The notes: generated by a model from the letters alone, not told the origin. A DNA stretch of 23,995 nt from Chara braunii (GCA_003427395.1 BFEA01000272.1:396455-420449); one strand, 5' to 3'. Shown: positions 7,941 to 15,088, counted from the stretch's first letter. Made by a program: numbers and translations.

Positions 7941-8111
7941 AGTTACCGGCGAAGTAGGTTTTGAACTCTTGACCGTTCTCCTCTTCAAGTCGCCATCGCT
8001 GGCGTCGCCATCACCCAACCAACTCTTTCTTCTGCGCCGACTCTTCTTCTGCTCTAAGTCTCTCGTGCGTTTGCTAGACATGATATGGTCGATCACCACA
8101 TCTTCGCTAAC

Positions 8112-8112
<1 letters not shown>

Positions 8113-8170
<58 letters not shown>

Positions 8171-8182
8171 GGGGGGGGGGGG
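8113..8182. repeat. (AG)n followed by G tract
   Basis: A 48-base AG dinucleotide run is followed directly by about 22 G residues. Confidence 0.98.
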
Positions 8183-8319
8183 AACGAAAATGGTGGATAA
8201 AGTTTTGTGGGTGAAGGAGAAAGGGAGGATGCCGAGAGGAGTGGAGTCCACTGTACATGTACACGCGCTGGGAGAAGTACATTAGTCTGTTGATTGATTA
8301 CTCATTGGTTTGTGATCCA

Positions 8320-8363
8320 TTCGTGATTGATTCGTGATTGATTCGTGATTGATTCATGATTGA
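8320..8363. repeat. 11-bp tandem repeat
   Basis: TTCGTGATTGA is repeated four times, the last copy with one change (TTCATGATTGA). Confidence 0.95.
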
Positions 8364-8432
8364 TTAGTTAGAGAATTCTCTCGCGATTGACCTATCTTTA
8401 GACAGATCGAGTCCATAGATCCCCTGATAGGT

Positions 8433-8434
<2 letters not shown>

Positions 8435-8504
<70 letters not shown>
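8435..8504. repeat. (AG)n microsatellite
   Basis: A 70-base AG/GA run ending at an ATG. GA/CT runs of this sort are common in plant 5' untranslated regions, which is why the following frame is considered. Confidence 0.98.
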
Positions 8505-8506
<2 letters not shown>

Positions 8507-8835
8507 GCGACCCGTACTCATCTCCGGTTGACGTCCCTGCGAGAGAAACCGGTCGCCGACCGGCAGTGGGTAGTCGTGGTGGATTGCTCGGCTGTTGGGA
8601 CATGGCATGCGATCTGGCGAGCGAGATCGGGATCGGTATGCCCGAGGTACAGTGGATGCCGTCTTCTCCAACTGCAGGGTGGGTCATCAACAAACTGAGT
8701 CATCTGGCCCATCAGCTGCCTCACTGGCCAATGCTGGTACACTTGGCATTCGCGATCGTGATGATTTGGCTTGCTGGATTTTATCGCTTCAACCTCCCGT
8801 TCGTTGCCACGTGGGCGATCATCTACCTTTGGCGG
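8503..8835 (+). CDS. Possible first exon of an unknown membrane protein
   Basis: The frame opens at the ATG directly after the AG run and encodes about 111 residues. The first ~70 are of mixed composition (MGDPYSSPVDVPARETGRR). They are followed by a hydrophobic, membrane-like stretch (HLAFAIVMIWLAGFY, then LPFVATWAIIYLWR) that would make one or two transmembrane helices. The frame then reaches GTGAGT at 8836, a good splice donor. A T-rich stretch and TTTCTTTCCCGCGCAG ending at 8954 would give a 119-bp intron. The next exon would read VTSRPEPGWLLLSCLFKR before another T run. No family is recognised and no stop-terminated full model can be built. It could be a chance open frame. Confidence 0.3.
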
Positions 8836-8954
8836 GTGAGTTTTGCGTTTGGACCTTTTTTTTTTTTTTTTTCTTTTTTGGTACCCTTTCTTTTCTCTTC
8901 AAGCTTACTCCCTGTTTTTTTTTTTTTTTTTAATTGAATTTCTTTCCCGCGCAG

Positions 8955-9090
8955 GTTACCTCGCGACCTGAGCCAGGTTGGCTTCTTCTGTCATGCTTGT
9001 TCAAGCGGACTGTTCTTTTTTTTTTTTTTTTTTTTTTAACAAGTCAGAATATGGTCCGCGGAGAGGATGCCTCGACAAAGAAAAGTAATT
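8955..9090 (+). other. Possible exon 2 and T tract
   Basis: It follows the candidate splice acceptor at 8954 and stays open in phase for about 25 codons before a 24-base T run. Support comes only from the splice signals and phase. Nothing is recognised in the translation. Confidence 0.2.
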
Positions 9091-9154
9091 AATCAATTAA
9101 TCAATTGATTAGTTAATTAGTTACCTAGTTAGATAATTAATTAATTAATTAATT
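9087..9154. repeat. TTAA/ATTAATC-rich simple repeat
   Basis: AATTAATC-type units and a run of TTAA tetramers form a nearly palindromic AT tract. Confidence 0.9.
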
Positions 9155-9166
9155 CGCGGGAGACCC

Positions 9167-9275
9167 CGCGCAGCGACCCGTTGTAATTCCCATGTGCTTT
9201 ATTCCTCGTACAACAATGTCGGTCGTTGCAATCACGCGCAGCGACCGGTCGTGATTCCCATGTGCTTTATTCGGG
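9167..9275. repeat. 68-bp tandem duplication (about 40 bp conserved)
   Basis: CGCGCAGCGACCCGTTGTAA followed by TTCCCATGTGCTTTATTC at 9167 recurs at 9235 with minor changes. Both copies carry the same CATGTGCTTTATTC block. Confidence 0.9.
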
Positions 9276-9345
9276 GCGGACCCGGTCGTCAACTACTCCT
9301 CTCCCTATCGATTCTTCCAGGTTGCTCCCACCACCTGCTCCGCTC

Positions 9346-9400
9346 TTTGTTTGTTTGTTTGTTTGTTTGTTTTTGTTTTTTTTTTGTTTTTTTTTTTTTC
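9346..9400. repeat. (TTTG)n and T-rich tract
   Basis: Repeated TTTG tetramers followed by T runs interrupted by G. It yields an artificial FVCL repeat in translation. Confidence 0.95.
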
Positions 9401-9529
9401 CTTTCCTCGTTCTTTCTCATCTTAACGATCCCTCCCAATGTTCACCTCTCTCGTTCTGTTTCCGTGCAACGTCCTCTGGCCCTGGTCCTCTTGTTCATGT
9501 CCTTCGTCTTTCCTGGTACTACCCCCGTC

Positions 9530-10075
9530 CTGGCTCACGTTCCTGCTGCTCCTGTTCCTGGTCCTATTCTTGGTCTTCTTGTGTTCCTGGTCCTGTTCCT
9601 GTTTATCTCGTTCCTGCTTCTTTTCCTGCTTATGTCTCTCCTCCACTTACTGTCTCTTTTCTTTCTCCTGTTGCTGTTCCTGTTCCTGGTGCTGGCCCTG
9701 TCCCGATCCTGGTCCTATTCTGCTCCTGTTGCTGCTCCTGTTGCTGGTCCTGTTCCTGTTTCTGTTCTTGTTCCTGTTGCTGGTTCTGTTCCTGGTCCTC
9801 CTGTGTTAGCTGCGCCTTTCTCCTGTTGCTGTTCCTGTTCCTGGTCCTGTCCCGATCCTGCTTCTATTCTGCTTCTGTTGCTGCTCCTGGTCCTGTTCCT
9901 GTTCCTGTTCCTGGCCCTCCTGTGTCTTTCTGCTGTTGCTGTTCCTGTTCCTGTTCCTGTCCCGATCCTGGTCCTATTCTGCTCCTGTTGCTGGTCCTGT
10001 TGGTGGTCCTGTTGCTGCTCCTGTTGCTGCTCCTGTTGCTGGTTCCTGTTCCTGGTCCTGGTCCTCCTGTGTTAG
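9530..10075. repeat. CTG-rich hexanucleotide minisatellite
   Basis: More than 500 bases are built from variants of CCTGTT, CCTGGT, GCTCCTGTT and GCTGCTCCTG. Because the unit is six bases long, frames stay open on both strands, giving Leu/Phe, Pro/Val or Asn/Arg/Ser repeats. There is no start context, domain or composition change to support a gene. Confidence 0.9.
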
Positions 10076-10157
10076 CTGTGTCAACGATGACGTTGACGTC
10101 TGTTTTCTGTTTCACCTCCCTTTTCCAGTTCTCGACGGTTCTGATGAGGCTACCATC

Positions 10158-10252
10158 TTCACCCCAATAGAACGCCCGGTCATTATCTCTGTATCTGCAC
10201 CTCAACTTGCCACAAATGCAGCTATAATGACCAGGCGTTCTATTCGGGAGAA
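10158..10252. mobile_element. MITE-like family D, copy 2 (inverted)
   Basis: TTCACCCCAATAGAACGCCC pairs with GGCGTTCTATTCGGGAGAA, and the inner GGTCATTAT pairs with ATAATGACC. Its reverse complement aligns with the copy at 6998-7091 through GGTCATTATAGCTGCATTTG and AGATACAG. Confidence 0.85.
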
Positions 10253-10280
10253 GCCGGTAGGGCTTACCCAGCCCATGTGG

Positions 10281-10701
10281 CTGACCCGGACACATATCTA
10301 GCTGTTTGTTAACAAATCATGAGTTCGATTTCTGAGGGAACCAGATGAGGATATTAATGTCATCTTTTTTTTTTTTTTTTTTTTTTTGATAACAGAACCT
10401 TTTTATTGCATAAAACACTGACCCGGACATATATCTACCTGTTTGTTAACAAATCATAAGTTCGATTTCTGAGGGAACCACATGAGGATATTAAGTAATG
10501 TTAGCTGCTGCTTTTTTTTTCTTTTTTTTTTTTTTAAATAACAAACACAACCTTTCATTGCATTANACTGACCCGGACACATATCTAGCTGTTTGTTAAC
10601 AGATCATGAGTTCGATTTCTGAGGGAGCCAGATGTTAGCCTTTTTTTTTTTTTTTTTTTTTTTTCCAAATAACGGACACAACCTTTTATTGCATATAACA
10701 C
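10281..10701 (+). repeat. Three-unit tandem array with B-box-like motif and T tracts
   Basis: Units start at 10281, 10418 and 10568 with CTGACCCGGACACATATCTA. Each continues with GCTGTTTGTTAACAAATCAT and GAGTTCGATTTCTGAGGGA, then a T run of 18-27 bases, then AACCTTTTATTGCATA. GAGTTCGATTTC resembles a Pol III B box (GGTTCGANTCC) and TTTGTTAACAAA could be an anticodon-arm-like hairpin, so a tRNA-derived origin is possible. A tRNA fold cannot be completed. Base 10566 is N. Confidence 0.8.
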
Positions 10702-10730
10702 GGTAAGAGTCTGGGTACCTCATAATTTGA

Positions 10731-10835
10731 CCCGGAGCTAGGTCCCACTTACACGAATTAAGCGATATTGACCGTAGATAGCAAAGATCAACGGCCAGAT
10801 TCTCGTAATCCGTGCAAGTGGGAACTTGCCCCCGG
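10731..10835. mobile_element. MITE-like family C, copy 2 (inverted)
   Basis: CCCGGAGCTAGGTCCCACTT and the complement of AAGTGGGAACTTGCCCCCGG form the arms. The core GTAGATAGCAAAGATCAACG is the reverse complement of the core at 6882-6984. Confidence 0.83.
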
Positions 10836-11360
10836 AGTTCTGGCAGCGTCAGCCAGCTTAGCTTACAGGCTTAAAACCTGTTACGGGCTTTCCAAATCAA
10901 CAAGACCCATCGCAATTGGACCCATTGACCCGTGAATACAATCTTAACGTCTGACCCGGGCGGGATATTAATGATACGGACTACCCCGTTCTTCTAAAGA
11001 AAAAAGGGGGGGGTTTAAAAAAAAAGAGCGATGAGGTAGGGTGTCGTAGGTAACGCATAAACGACAAATGGGGGGGAGGCGTTTTCCGCTTCCATCGGTT
11101 CTACTGACTTCCCGTTTTTTTTTTGTTTTTTTATTTATTTATCCCCTTTCTCGTGTCTCCTCCCGCCCGCCTTGTTATTTTTGTTTCAAGGGTTTTTTTT
11201 TGCAGTTATTGTGCCTTTTCCTTTTTTTTTTTTTTGGCAGGGGCATGCCAATCTTCTTTGTATCGTTCGAATTTTAACGGATGTCCCGGAGGACCCTTTT
11301 CGCTTTTGGCTTGCATTTAGTTCGCGAGTGAACCGTTACATGGATCCACGTCCATGTGCA
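10836..11360. other. Intergenic stretch
   Basis: No gene recognised. It contains short G, A and T runs and T-rich sequence from 11110 to 11235, whose translations are Phe-rich and not credible proteins. Confidence 0.6.
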
Positions 11361-11367
11361 TGCACCA

Positions 11368-11436
11368 ACGGATGCCACGTGTGTGCAGTTACGGATGCCA
11401 CGTGTGTGCAATTACGGATGCCATGTGTGTGCACTC
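11368..11436. repeat. 23-bp tandem repeat with ACGTG motifs
   Basis: ACGGATGCCACGTGTGTGCA occurs at 11368, 11391 and 11414 (third copy CCATGTG). CCACGTGT holds the ACGT core recognised by plant bZIP/bHLH factors. No gene can be assigned to it. Confidence 0.9.
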
Positions 11437-11441
11437 ACGGG

Positions 11442-11755
11442 GGAATGAATGTGGGCCGTTAATCAGGTCAGGGGCACGATGCCACGTGGCCACGTGTTGA
11501 TTGTCGATGATGATCCATTAAGGCTCTGAAATATGATGATGTTTTTTGCCCCGGGGGGGGGATGAATGTGGGCCGTTAATCAGATCAGGTGCATGCTCTG
11601 CTTGACGCCACGTGTTCATTGTCGATGATGATCGACAAGTGGTCTGTGATATGATGATTTTTTTTTTTTTTGGTGGTGATGATGAATTTTGCTGAGCTGG
11701 CGAATGAATATGGGCCGTTGTTTTTTGGTGACAGATTGTTGATCGATTTTTTTTT
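11442..11755. repeat. About 117-140-bp tandem repeat, three copies
   Basis: AATGAATGTGGGCCGTTAAT at about 11444, 11561 and (as AATGAATATGGGCCGTT) 11703 starts each unit. Copies 1 and 2 share GCCACGTG..., ATTGTCGATGATGATC and ATATGATGAT followed by a T or T/G run. Copy 3 is incomplete. The first copy contains CCACGTGGCCACGTG with a perfect G-box. Confidence 0.85.
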
Positions 11756-12076
11756 TGTTTTTCATAACAAAAAAAAAAAAAATTACAACATAGAAAAGAC
11801 AATTATTTATAACATAAATAATTGGATCGAGACGATGATAAGTAGCAAAAACAGTGCACAATTGAAGTGGCGAAAAAATCGAAAAATAGAAAAGGATTTT
11901 TTAATCTTTCCAGCGACTCACATGACCTTCGTGTTTTTTCTTTTTCGTCAATTCATTCCGTCGACAGTGTGAAGAGAGATGAATACGGTTAAAGAGCACT
12001 TGGGAAAAAAAAAAAAAAAACACGGGAAAAAGGAAAAGAAACCAACCAAAAGAAAGAAAGAAATAATAAAGCTGAA
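11756..12076. other. AT-rich intergenic stretch
   Basis: No gene is seen. Poly(A) runs lie at about 11769-11782 and 12005-12020. The open frames here are low-complexity. Confidence 0.6.
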
Positions 12077-12275
12077 TTGGGAAAAAAAGAAGGAAAGAAG
12101 AATAAAGGTAAATACGACGACGTCGAGCGGAAATACAATAAAGGCGTGGGGCCGGGGGGGTGGGATAAAAAGCGAAATGGGGGAAAAAAAGGAGAGAAGA
12201 ATAAATAAAGGTAACAAATAACGTTGAGCGGAAATACATTGAAGAGAGGAGGAGGAGGGGGGGGGGGGGGGGGTA
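12077..12275. repeat. About 105-bp degenerate tandem duplication
   Basis: Both copies run GGGAAAAAAAG-GAAGAATAAA, then GGTAA, then CG-GAGCGGAAATACA, then a G-rich run. The second ends in a G tract at about 12258-12273. Confidence 0.8.
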
Positions 12276-12394
12276 AAGTACTGATTTACTTTTTCTATCG
12301 AGACGACCTCGAAAGGTGGGTAAGGTCCCAAAGAGAGAGTAGGGGCATCGTTCCAAAACTCGCTGATTGATTGTGAGGAATATTGAATGGATCT

Positions 12395-12460
12395 GACCAT
12401 TTTCTACGTGAAGATCCATTTTGCACATTTGGCGAGTGGTAGGACAAAATTCCAGGCTCG
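12395..12460. repeat. Foldback family B, right-arm fragment
   Basis: GTGAAGATCCATTTTGCACA followed by TTTGGCGAGTGGTAGGAC matches the right half of the copies at 5029 and 17519. The left arm is not found. Confidence 0.5.
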
Positions 12461-12517
12461 CGGCCATCGATGAGGCTGCTGCTGGGAGAAGGGCGACGTT
12501 CTGTCAAGTCACCTTTT

Positions 12518-12518
<1 letters not shown>

Positions 12519-12560
<42 letters not shown>
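12519..12560. repeat. Poly(A) tract
   Basis: 42 consecutive A residues. It may be the tail of a retrosequence, but no source could be identified upstream. Confidence 0.98.
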
Positions 12561-12562
<2 letters not shown>

Positions 12563-12726
12563 TTGACTGAGGGCAGTTCGTGTAATAAAACCTCGAATGC
12601 AATTCGACGTTTTTTAATTTTTCCCCTTGAGAAGGAAAAAGCAATTTGATGGAGTTTGATTTGTCCTATCCACCTTTCTTTTTCTTTTTCTTTTAATCCA
12701 CATTCCATCTGAGGGTCTCTTTTTCC

Positions 12727-12842
12727 GTCTCTGTTTTATTATTTTCAGTTTTATTTTTATTATTGTGTGTGCGATGCTTGCGGCCGTCTCTGTTTTATTA
12801 TTTTCAGTTTTATTTTTATTATTGTGTGTGCCATGCTTGCGG
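12727..12842. repeat. 59-bp near-perfect tandem duplication
   Basis: GTCTCTGTTTTATTATTTTC starts copies at 12727 and 12786. They differ by about two bases over 57 and end in ATGCTTGCGG. Confidence 0.95.
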
Positions 12843-12974
12843 AACAGGGGCCATGAGACGGAATTTGGTTCGCTTTTTTTTTTTTTTCCCGATGCCAATT
12901 TGAGTCGATAACAATTGAATTTCAAATTTCTGGTGGATATATGTATATTTTTAACACGTTTTTTTTAATGAATT

Positions 12975-13200
12975 TTCCACTGGTTTAAGTTTGGTCGAAG
13001 ATAATTAATGTAACTCCTATCTGTACTGAATTGCACTGGTCGAATTTTGATCGACATTTTCTTTACACATGATTTCTTTTTGAAATTTTCGTTAATGGAA
13101 TTCTGGCCATCTGTTTTCAATTCCACTGGTCGAGTTTTTTTATCGACCTTTTTCTTTACGATTTTTTCCGAAATTTTCACTGGTGGAATTTTGGTCGAAT
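12975..13200. repeat. Degenerate tandem repeat of about 90 bp
   Basis: CACTGGTCGAATTTTGATCG followed by ACATTTTCTTTAC at 13034 recurs at 13124. A partial copy (CCACTGGTTTAAGTTTGGTC) lies at about 12978 and another start (CACTGGTGGAATTTTGGTCG) at about 13179. Confidence 0.8.
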
Positions 13201-13208
13201 ATATATAA

Positions 13209-13320
13209 TATAATATATGTCGTCAAACAGAGCTGCCCGGTAAACCGTAGGCAGAGAGGGAGAAGAGGACAACAAACGAGGGGCTGTGACAAACTGTTTC
13301 GTCGGAGTTTCACCGACTGA
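13209..13320 (-). repeat. Hammerhead-repeat module, inverted partial copy
   Basis: The reverse complement runs from CAGTCGGTGAAACTCCGACG through AAACAGTTTGTCACAGCC and GTTTACCGGGCAGC to TTTGACGACATATAT. This corresponds to the stem II and 3' side of the hammerhead plus the next ~90 bases of the 423-bp monomer. The CTGATGA core is broken (TGATCA), so it is not an active ribozyme. Confidence 0.88.
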
Positions 13321-13384
13321 TCATGCATACATTTATATGTATATGTATATGTATAACCACAGCCGGGGTTAAGGTGGATTGTCG

Positions 13385-13507
13385 CAGTGTAATCAGTTAG
13401 GGTATTCTGCAGACTGTTGAGGGTTCAGTCTCCTGATGAGGATTGTCTTACAGTGTAATCAGTTAGGGGATTCTTCACACTGTTGAGGGTTCAGCCTCCT
13501 GATGAGT
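13385..13507 (+). repeat. Two 66-bp tandem half-hammerheads
   Basis: CAGTGTAATCAGTTAGGG starts at 13385 and 13451. Both units carry the 5' strand of stem III (CAGACTGTT or CACACTGTT), stem I with its loop (GAGGGTTCAG and partner) and the CTGATGA core. In unit 1 the core is followed by GATTGTC, so stem II is lost. In unit 2 the sequence changes to mitochondrial DNA after GTCC. Confidence 0.9.
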
Positions 13508-13636
13508 CCGTTGACTAAGCCTCCATAATATTTAACAAGCCGGGTTTTATGTCGATCATATAAACCACCTGCACATAAAAAAAGGGCTGAAGAAACCAGT
13601 CCATGACTGAACATGAGTAAATTACTTCCTTCAATT
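13508..13636 (-). pseudogene. nad4: Mitochondrial nad4 fragment in nuclear DNA (NUMT)
   Basis: The minus strand encodes about 40 residues with MFSHGLVSSALFLC and YDRHKTRLVKYYGGLV. This is the conserved region of NADH dehydrogenase subunit 4 (complex I, inner mitochondrial membrane). It is a short internal piece without start or stop. It sits exactly between CTGATGAGTC and CCGACGAAACAG of a hammerhead copy, where intact copies have the GGTGAAACT of stem-loop II. It reads as a captured mitochondrial fragment. Family identity is strong; it is far too short to be a gene. Confidence 0.85.
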
Positions 13637-13722
13637 CCGACGAAACAGTTTGTCACAGCCCCTCGTTTGTTGTCCTCTTCTCCCTCTCTGCCGATGGTTT
13701 CCGCGCAGTTCTGTTTGACTGT
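13634..13722 (+). repeat. Hammerhead-repeat module, 3' part (after the nad4 insert)
   Basis: CCGACGAAACAGTTTGTCAC and the following GTTTGTTGTCCTCTTCTCCC match the monomer at 14417 onward. The module ends in CTGTTTGACTGTATATAA. Confidence 0.88.
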
Positions 13723-13725
13723 ATA

Positions 13726-13820
13726 TAAACAGTTTGCCACAGCCCCTCGTTTGTTGTCTTCTTCCCCCTCTCTGCCTACGGTTTACCGGGCAGCTCTGTT
13801 TGACTATATATATGACAATG
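13726..13820 (+). repeat. Hammerhead-repeat module, further partial copy
   Basis: ACAGTTTGCCACAGCCCCTC through GTTTACCGGGCAGCTCTG and TTTGACTATATATAT is a second direct copy of the same ~95 bases. It begins inside hammerhead stem III, so no ribozyme is present. (TA)-rich junction sequence follows to about 13880. Confidence 0.85.
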
Positions 13821-13880
13821 ACTATATATATATATTCTGTTTGACAATATATATATGTCATGTTGTGACAATATATATAC

Positions 13881-14040
13881 CTGTCATCCACGTGGCTGGC
13901 CTTGTACGTAAGAGGTTATGAACAGGTGGAGCTTTCCTTTCCTCTTCCCCCTCCCCCTTTTTTCCTTTTCCTTTTTTCTTTCCCCTTTTTTGCGCTCTGA
14001 TTCACAATGTGACAATATATATATTCTGTTTGTGACGATA
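13881..14040 (+). repeat. Spacer module S, partial copy
   Basis: CTGTCATCCACGTGGCTGGC, CTTGTACGTAAGAGGTTATG, a pyrimidine-rich stretch, then GACAATATATATA. Related copies lie at about 15243-15480, 16200-16440 and 16451-16690. Confidence 0.8.
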
Positions 14041-14046
14041 TATATT

Positions 14047-14469
14047 GCCTACGGTTTACCGGGCAGTTCTATTTGACGATATATACTACGACTTCGCTAG
14101 CTTCCTGCTACGGTTTTCTCCGGTCAGGTCGAGCGGCAGTGGTCGGGGCCGTCACTACGCGGCCATGCTGTGCCTCTAGTGCCAGNGGCGTGTCTGGAGT
14201 GTATTTTTTGGCTGTGACAGACCTTTCTTTGTTTCGTGGNTGTTTTGCTGGCTTGTGATGGGGTGTGAACCGACAGTCTGTAGAGTTTTCCATCTGGTGT
14301 GGGTGAGTGATAGTCTACTTTGATTTTGGTTAAGGTAGATTATCATTTACAGTGTAATCAGTGAGGGGATTCTGCAGACTGTTGAGGGTTCAGCCTCCTG
14401 ATGAGTCGGTGAAACTCCGACGAAACAGTTTGTCACAGCCCCTCGTTTGTTGTCCTCTTCTCCCTCTTT
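14047..14469 (+). repeat. 423-bp hammerhead monomer, copy A
   Basis: The unit starts GCCTACGGTTTACCGGGCAG and repeats at an exact 423-bp offset. It contains a TTTGACGATATATAC junction motif, about 270 bases without a convincing frame, and a complete hammerhead ribozyme. Apart from two N calls (14186, 14240) and a CTCTTTG/CTCTCTG difference at the end, the two copies look identical. No LTR-type primer site or polypurine tract was found inside. Confidence 0.95.
14374..14433 (+). ncRNA. Type III hammerhead ribozyme, copy A
   Basis: All core elements are present in order. Stem III 5' strand is GCAGACTGT (14374-14382), with the cleavage-site U at 14383. Stem I is GAGG/CCTC with loop GTTCAG (14384-14397). 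The core CTGATGA is at 14398-14404. Stem II is GTCGG/CCGAC with loop TGAAACT (14405-14421). The core GAAA is at 14422-14425, and stem III 3' strand is ACAGTTTGT (14425-14433). Stem III forms 9 pairs including two G-U. The cleavage triplet is GUU, which obeys the NUH rule though GUC is commoner. Predicted self-cleavage is after 14383. The stem II and loop resemble those of viroid and satellite hammerheads. Activity is inferred, not shown. Confidence 0.88.
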
Positions 14470-14892
14470 GCCTACGGTTTACCGGGCAGTTCTATTTGAC
14501 GATATATACTACGACTTCGCTAGCTTCCTGCTACGGTTTTCTCCGGTCAGGTCGAGCGGCAGTGGTCGGGGCCGTCACTACGCGGCCATGCTGTGCCTCT
14601 AGTGCCAGCGGCGTGTCTGGAGTGTATTTTTTGGCTGTGACAGACCTTTCTTTGTTTCGTGGGTGTTTTGCTGGCTTGTGATGGGGTGTGAACCGACAGT
14701 CTGTAGAGTTTTCCATCTGGTGTGGGTGAGTGATAGTCTACTTTGATTTTGGTTAAGGTAGATTATCATTTACAGTGTAATCAGTGAGGGGATTCTGCAG
14801 ACTGTTGAGGGTTCAGCCTCCTGATGAGTCGGTGAAACTCCGACGAAACAGTTTGTCACAGCCCCTCGTTTGTTGTCCTCTTCTCCCTCTCT
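14470..14892 (+). repeat. 423-bp hammerhead monomer, copy B
   Basis: Direct tandem copy of 14047-14469, with C at 14609 and G at 14663 where copy A has N. A third unit begins at 14893 but breaks off at the junction motif near 14930. Near-identity implies a recent duplication, ongoing homogenisation, or an assembly effect. Confidence 0.95.
14797..14856 (+). ncRNA. Type III hammerhead ribozyme, copy B
   Basis: Same sequence as the copy 423 bases upstream, with every core residue intact. Predicted cleavage is after 14806. Cleavage at both sites of a read-through transcript would release a 423-nt RNA with a 5' hydroxyl and a 2',3'-cyclic phosphate, the ends that some RNA ligases can close into a circle. 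Confidence 0.88.
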
Positions 14893-14932
14893 GCCTACGG
14901 TTTACCGGGCAGTTCTATTTGACGATATATAT

Positions 14933-15088
14933 TGTGGACAGCATGTACTTTGTCAGGACTGCTTTGATGGCATGGTCCGTGCTAGCCGTCCTGCTGAATG
15001 CTGTGCTGGCGCAGCTCTCCTTGGGCATCCTTGTGAACATCCACATCATCCTCACCGTAGCTGTCCTATCTGCCGAGGTGGGGACAGG
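14933..15088 (+). pseudogene. RING-like zinc-finger fragment 1
   Basis: The frame reads CGQHVLCQDCFDGMVRAS, then a Cys/His-rich stretch (CCAG..., CEHPHHPHRS), and CPICRGGDR before a stop at TAA. The CxxHxxCxxC...CPIC spacing is that of the C-terminal part of a RING finger, which binds two zinc ions and is typical of E3 ubiquitin ligases. The N-terminal Cys pair is missing because the fragment begins right at the TTTGAC(AT)n junction. A GGTAAAG at the end could be a splice donor. Related to the second domain at 15787-15986. Confidence 0.6.

Noticed and set aside
7899-8693. Ser/Leu-rich frames of about 105-127 codons on the minus strand
   Set aside because: They are translations of the (AG)n and G tracts.
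10136-10160. CTGATGAGG as another hammerhead core
   Set aside because: No stem II partner or GAAA follows within reach, and the flanks do not pair.
9194-10170. Two overlapping plus-strand open frames of about 290-314 codons
   Set aside because: They are translations of a TTTG run, T runs and a CTG-rich hexanucleotide repeat. Two frames and the opposite strand are open at once, with no domain or start context.
11368-11436. CRISPR-like direct repeats
   Set aside because: Units are immediately adjacent with no spacers, and the genome is eukaryotic; this is a simple tandem repeat.
11901-12467. Minus-strand open frame of 188 codons, hydrophobic
   Set aside because: Its hydrophobicity comes from A/G-rich plus-strand tracts read as Phe/Leu/Pro. 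No domain, and it crosses a tandem repeat.
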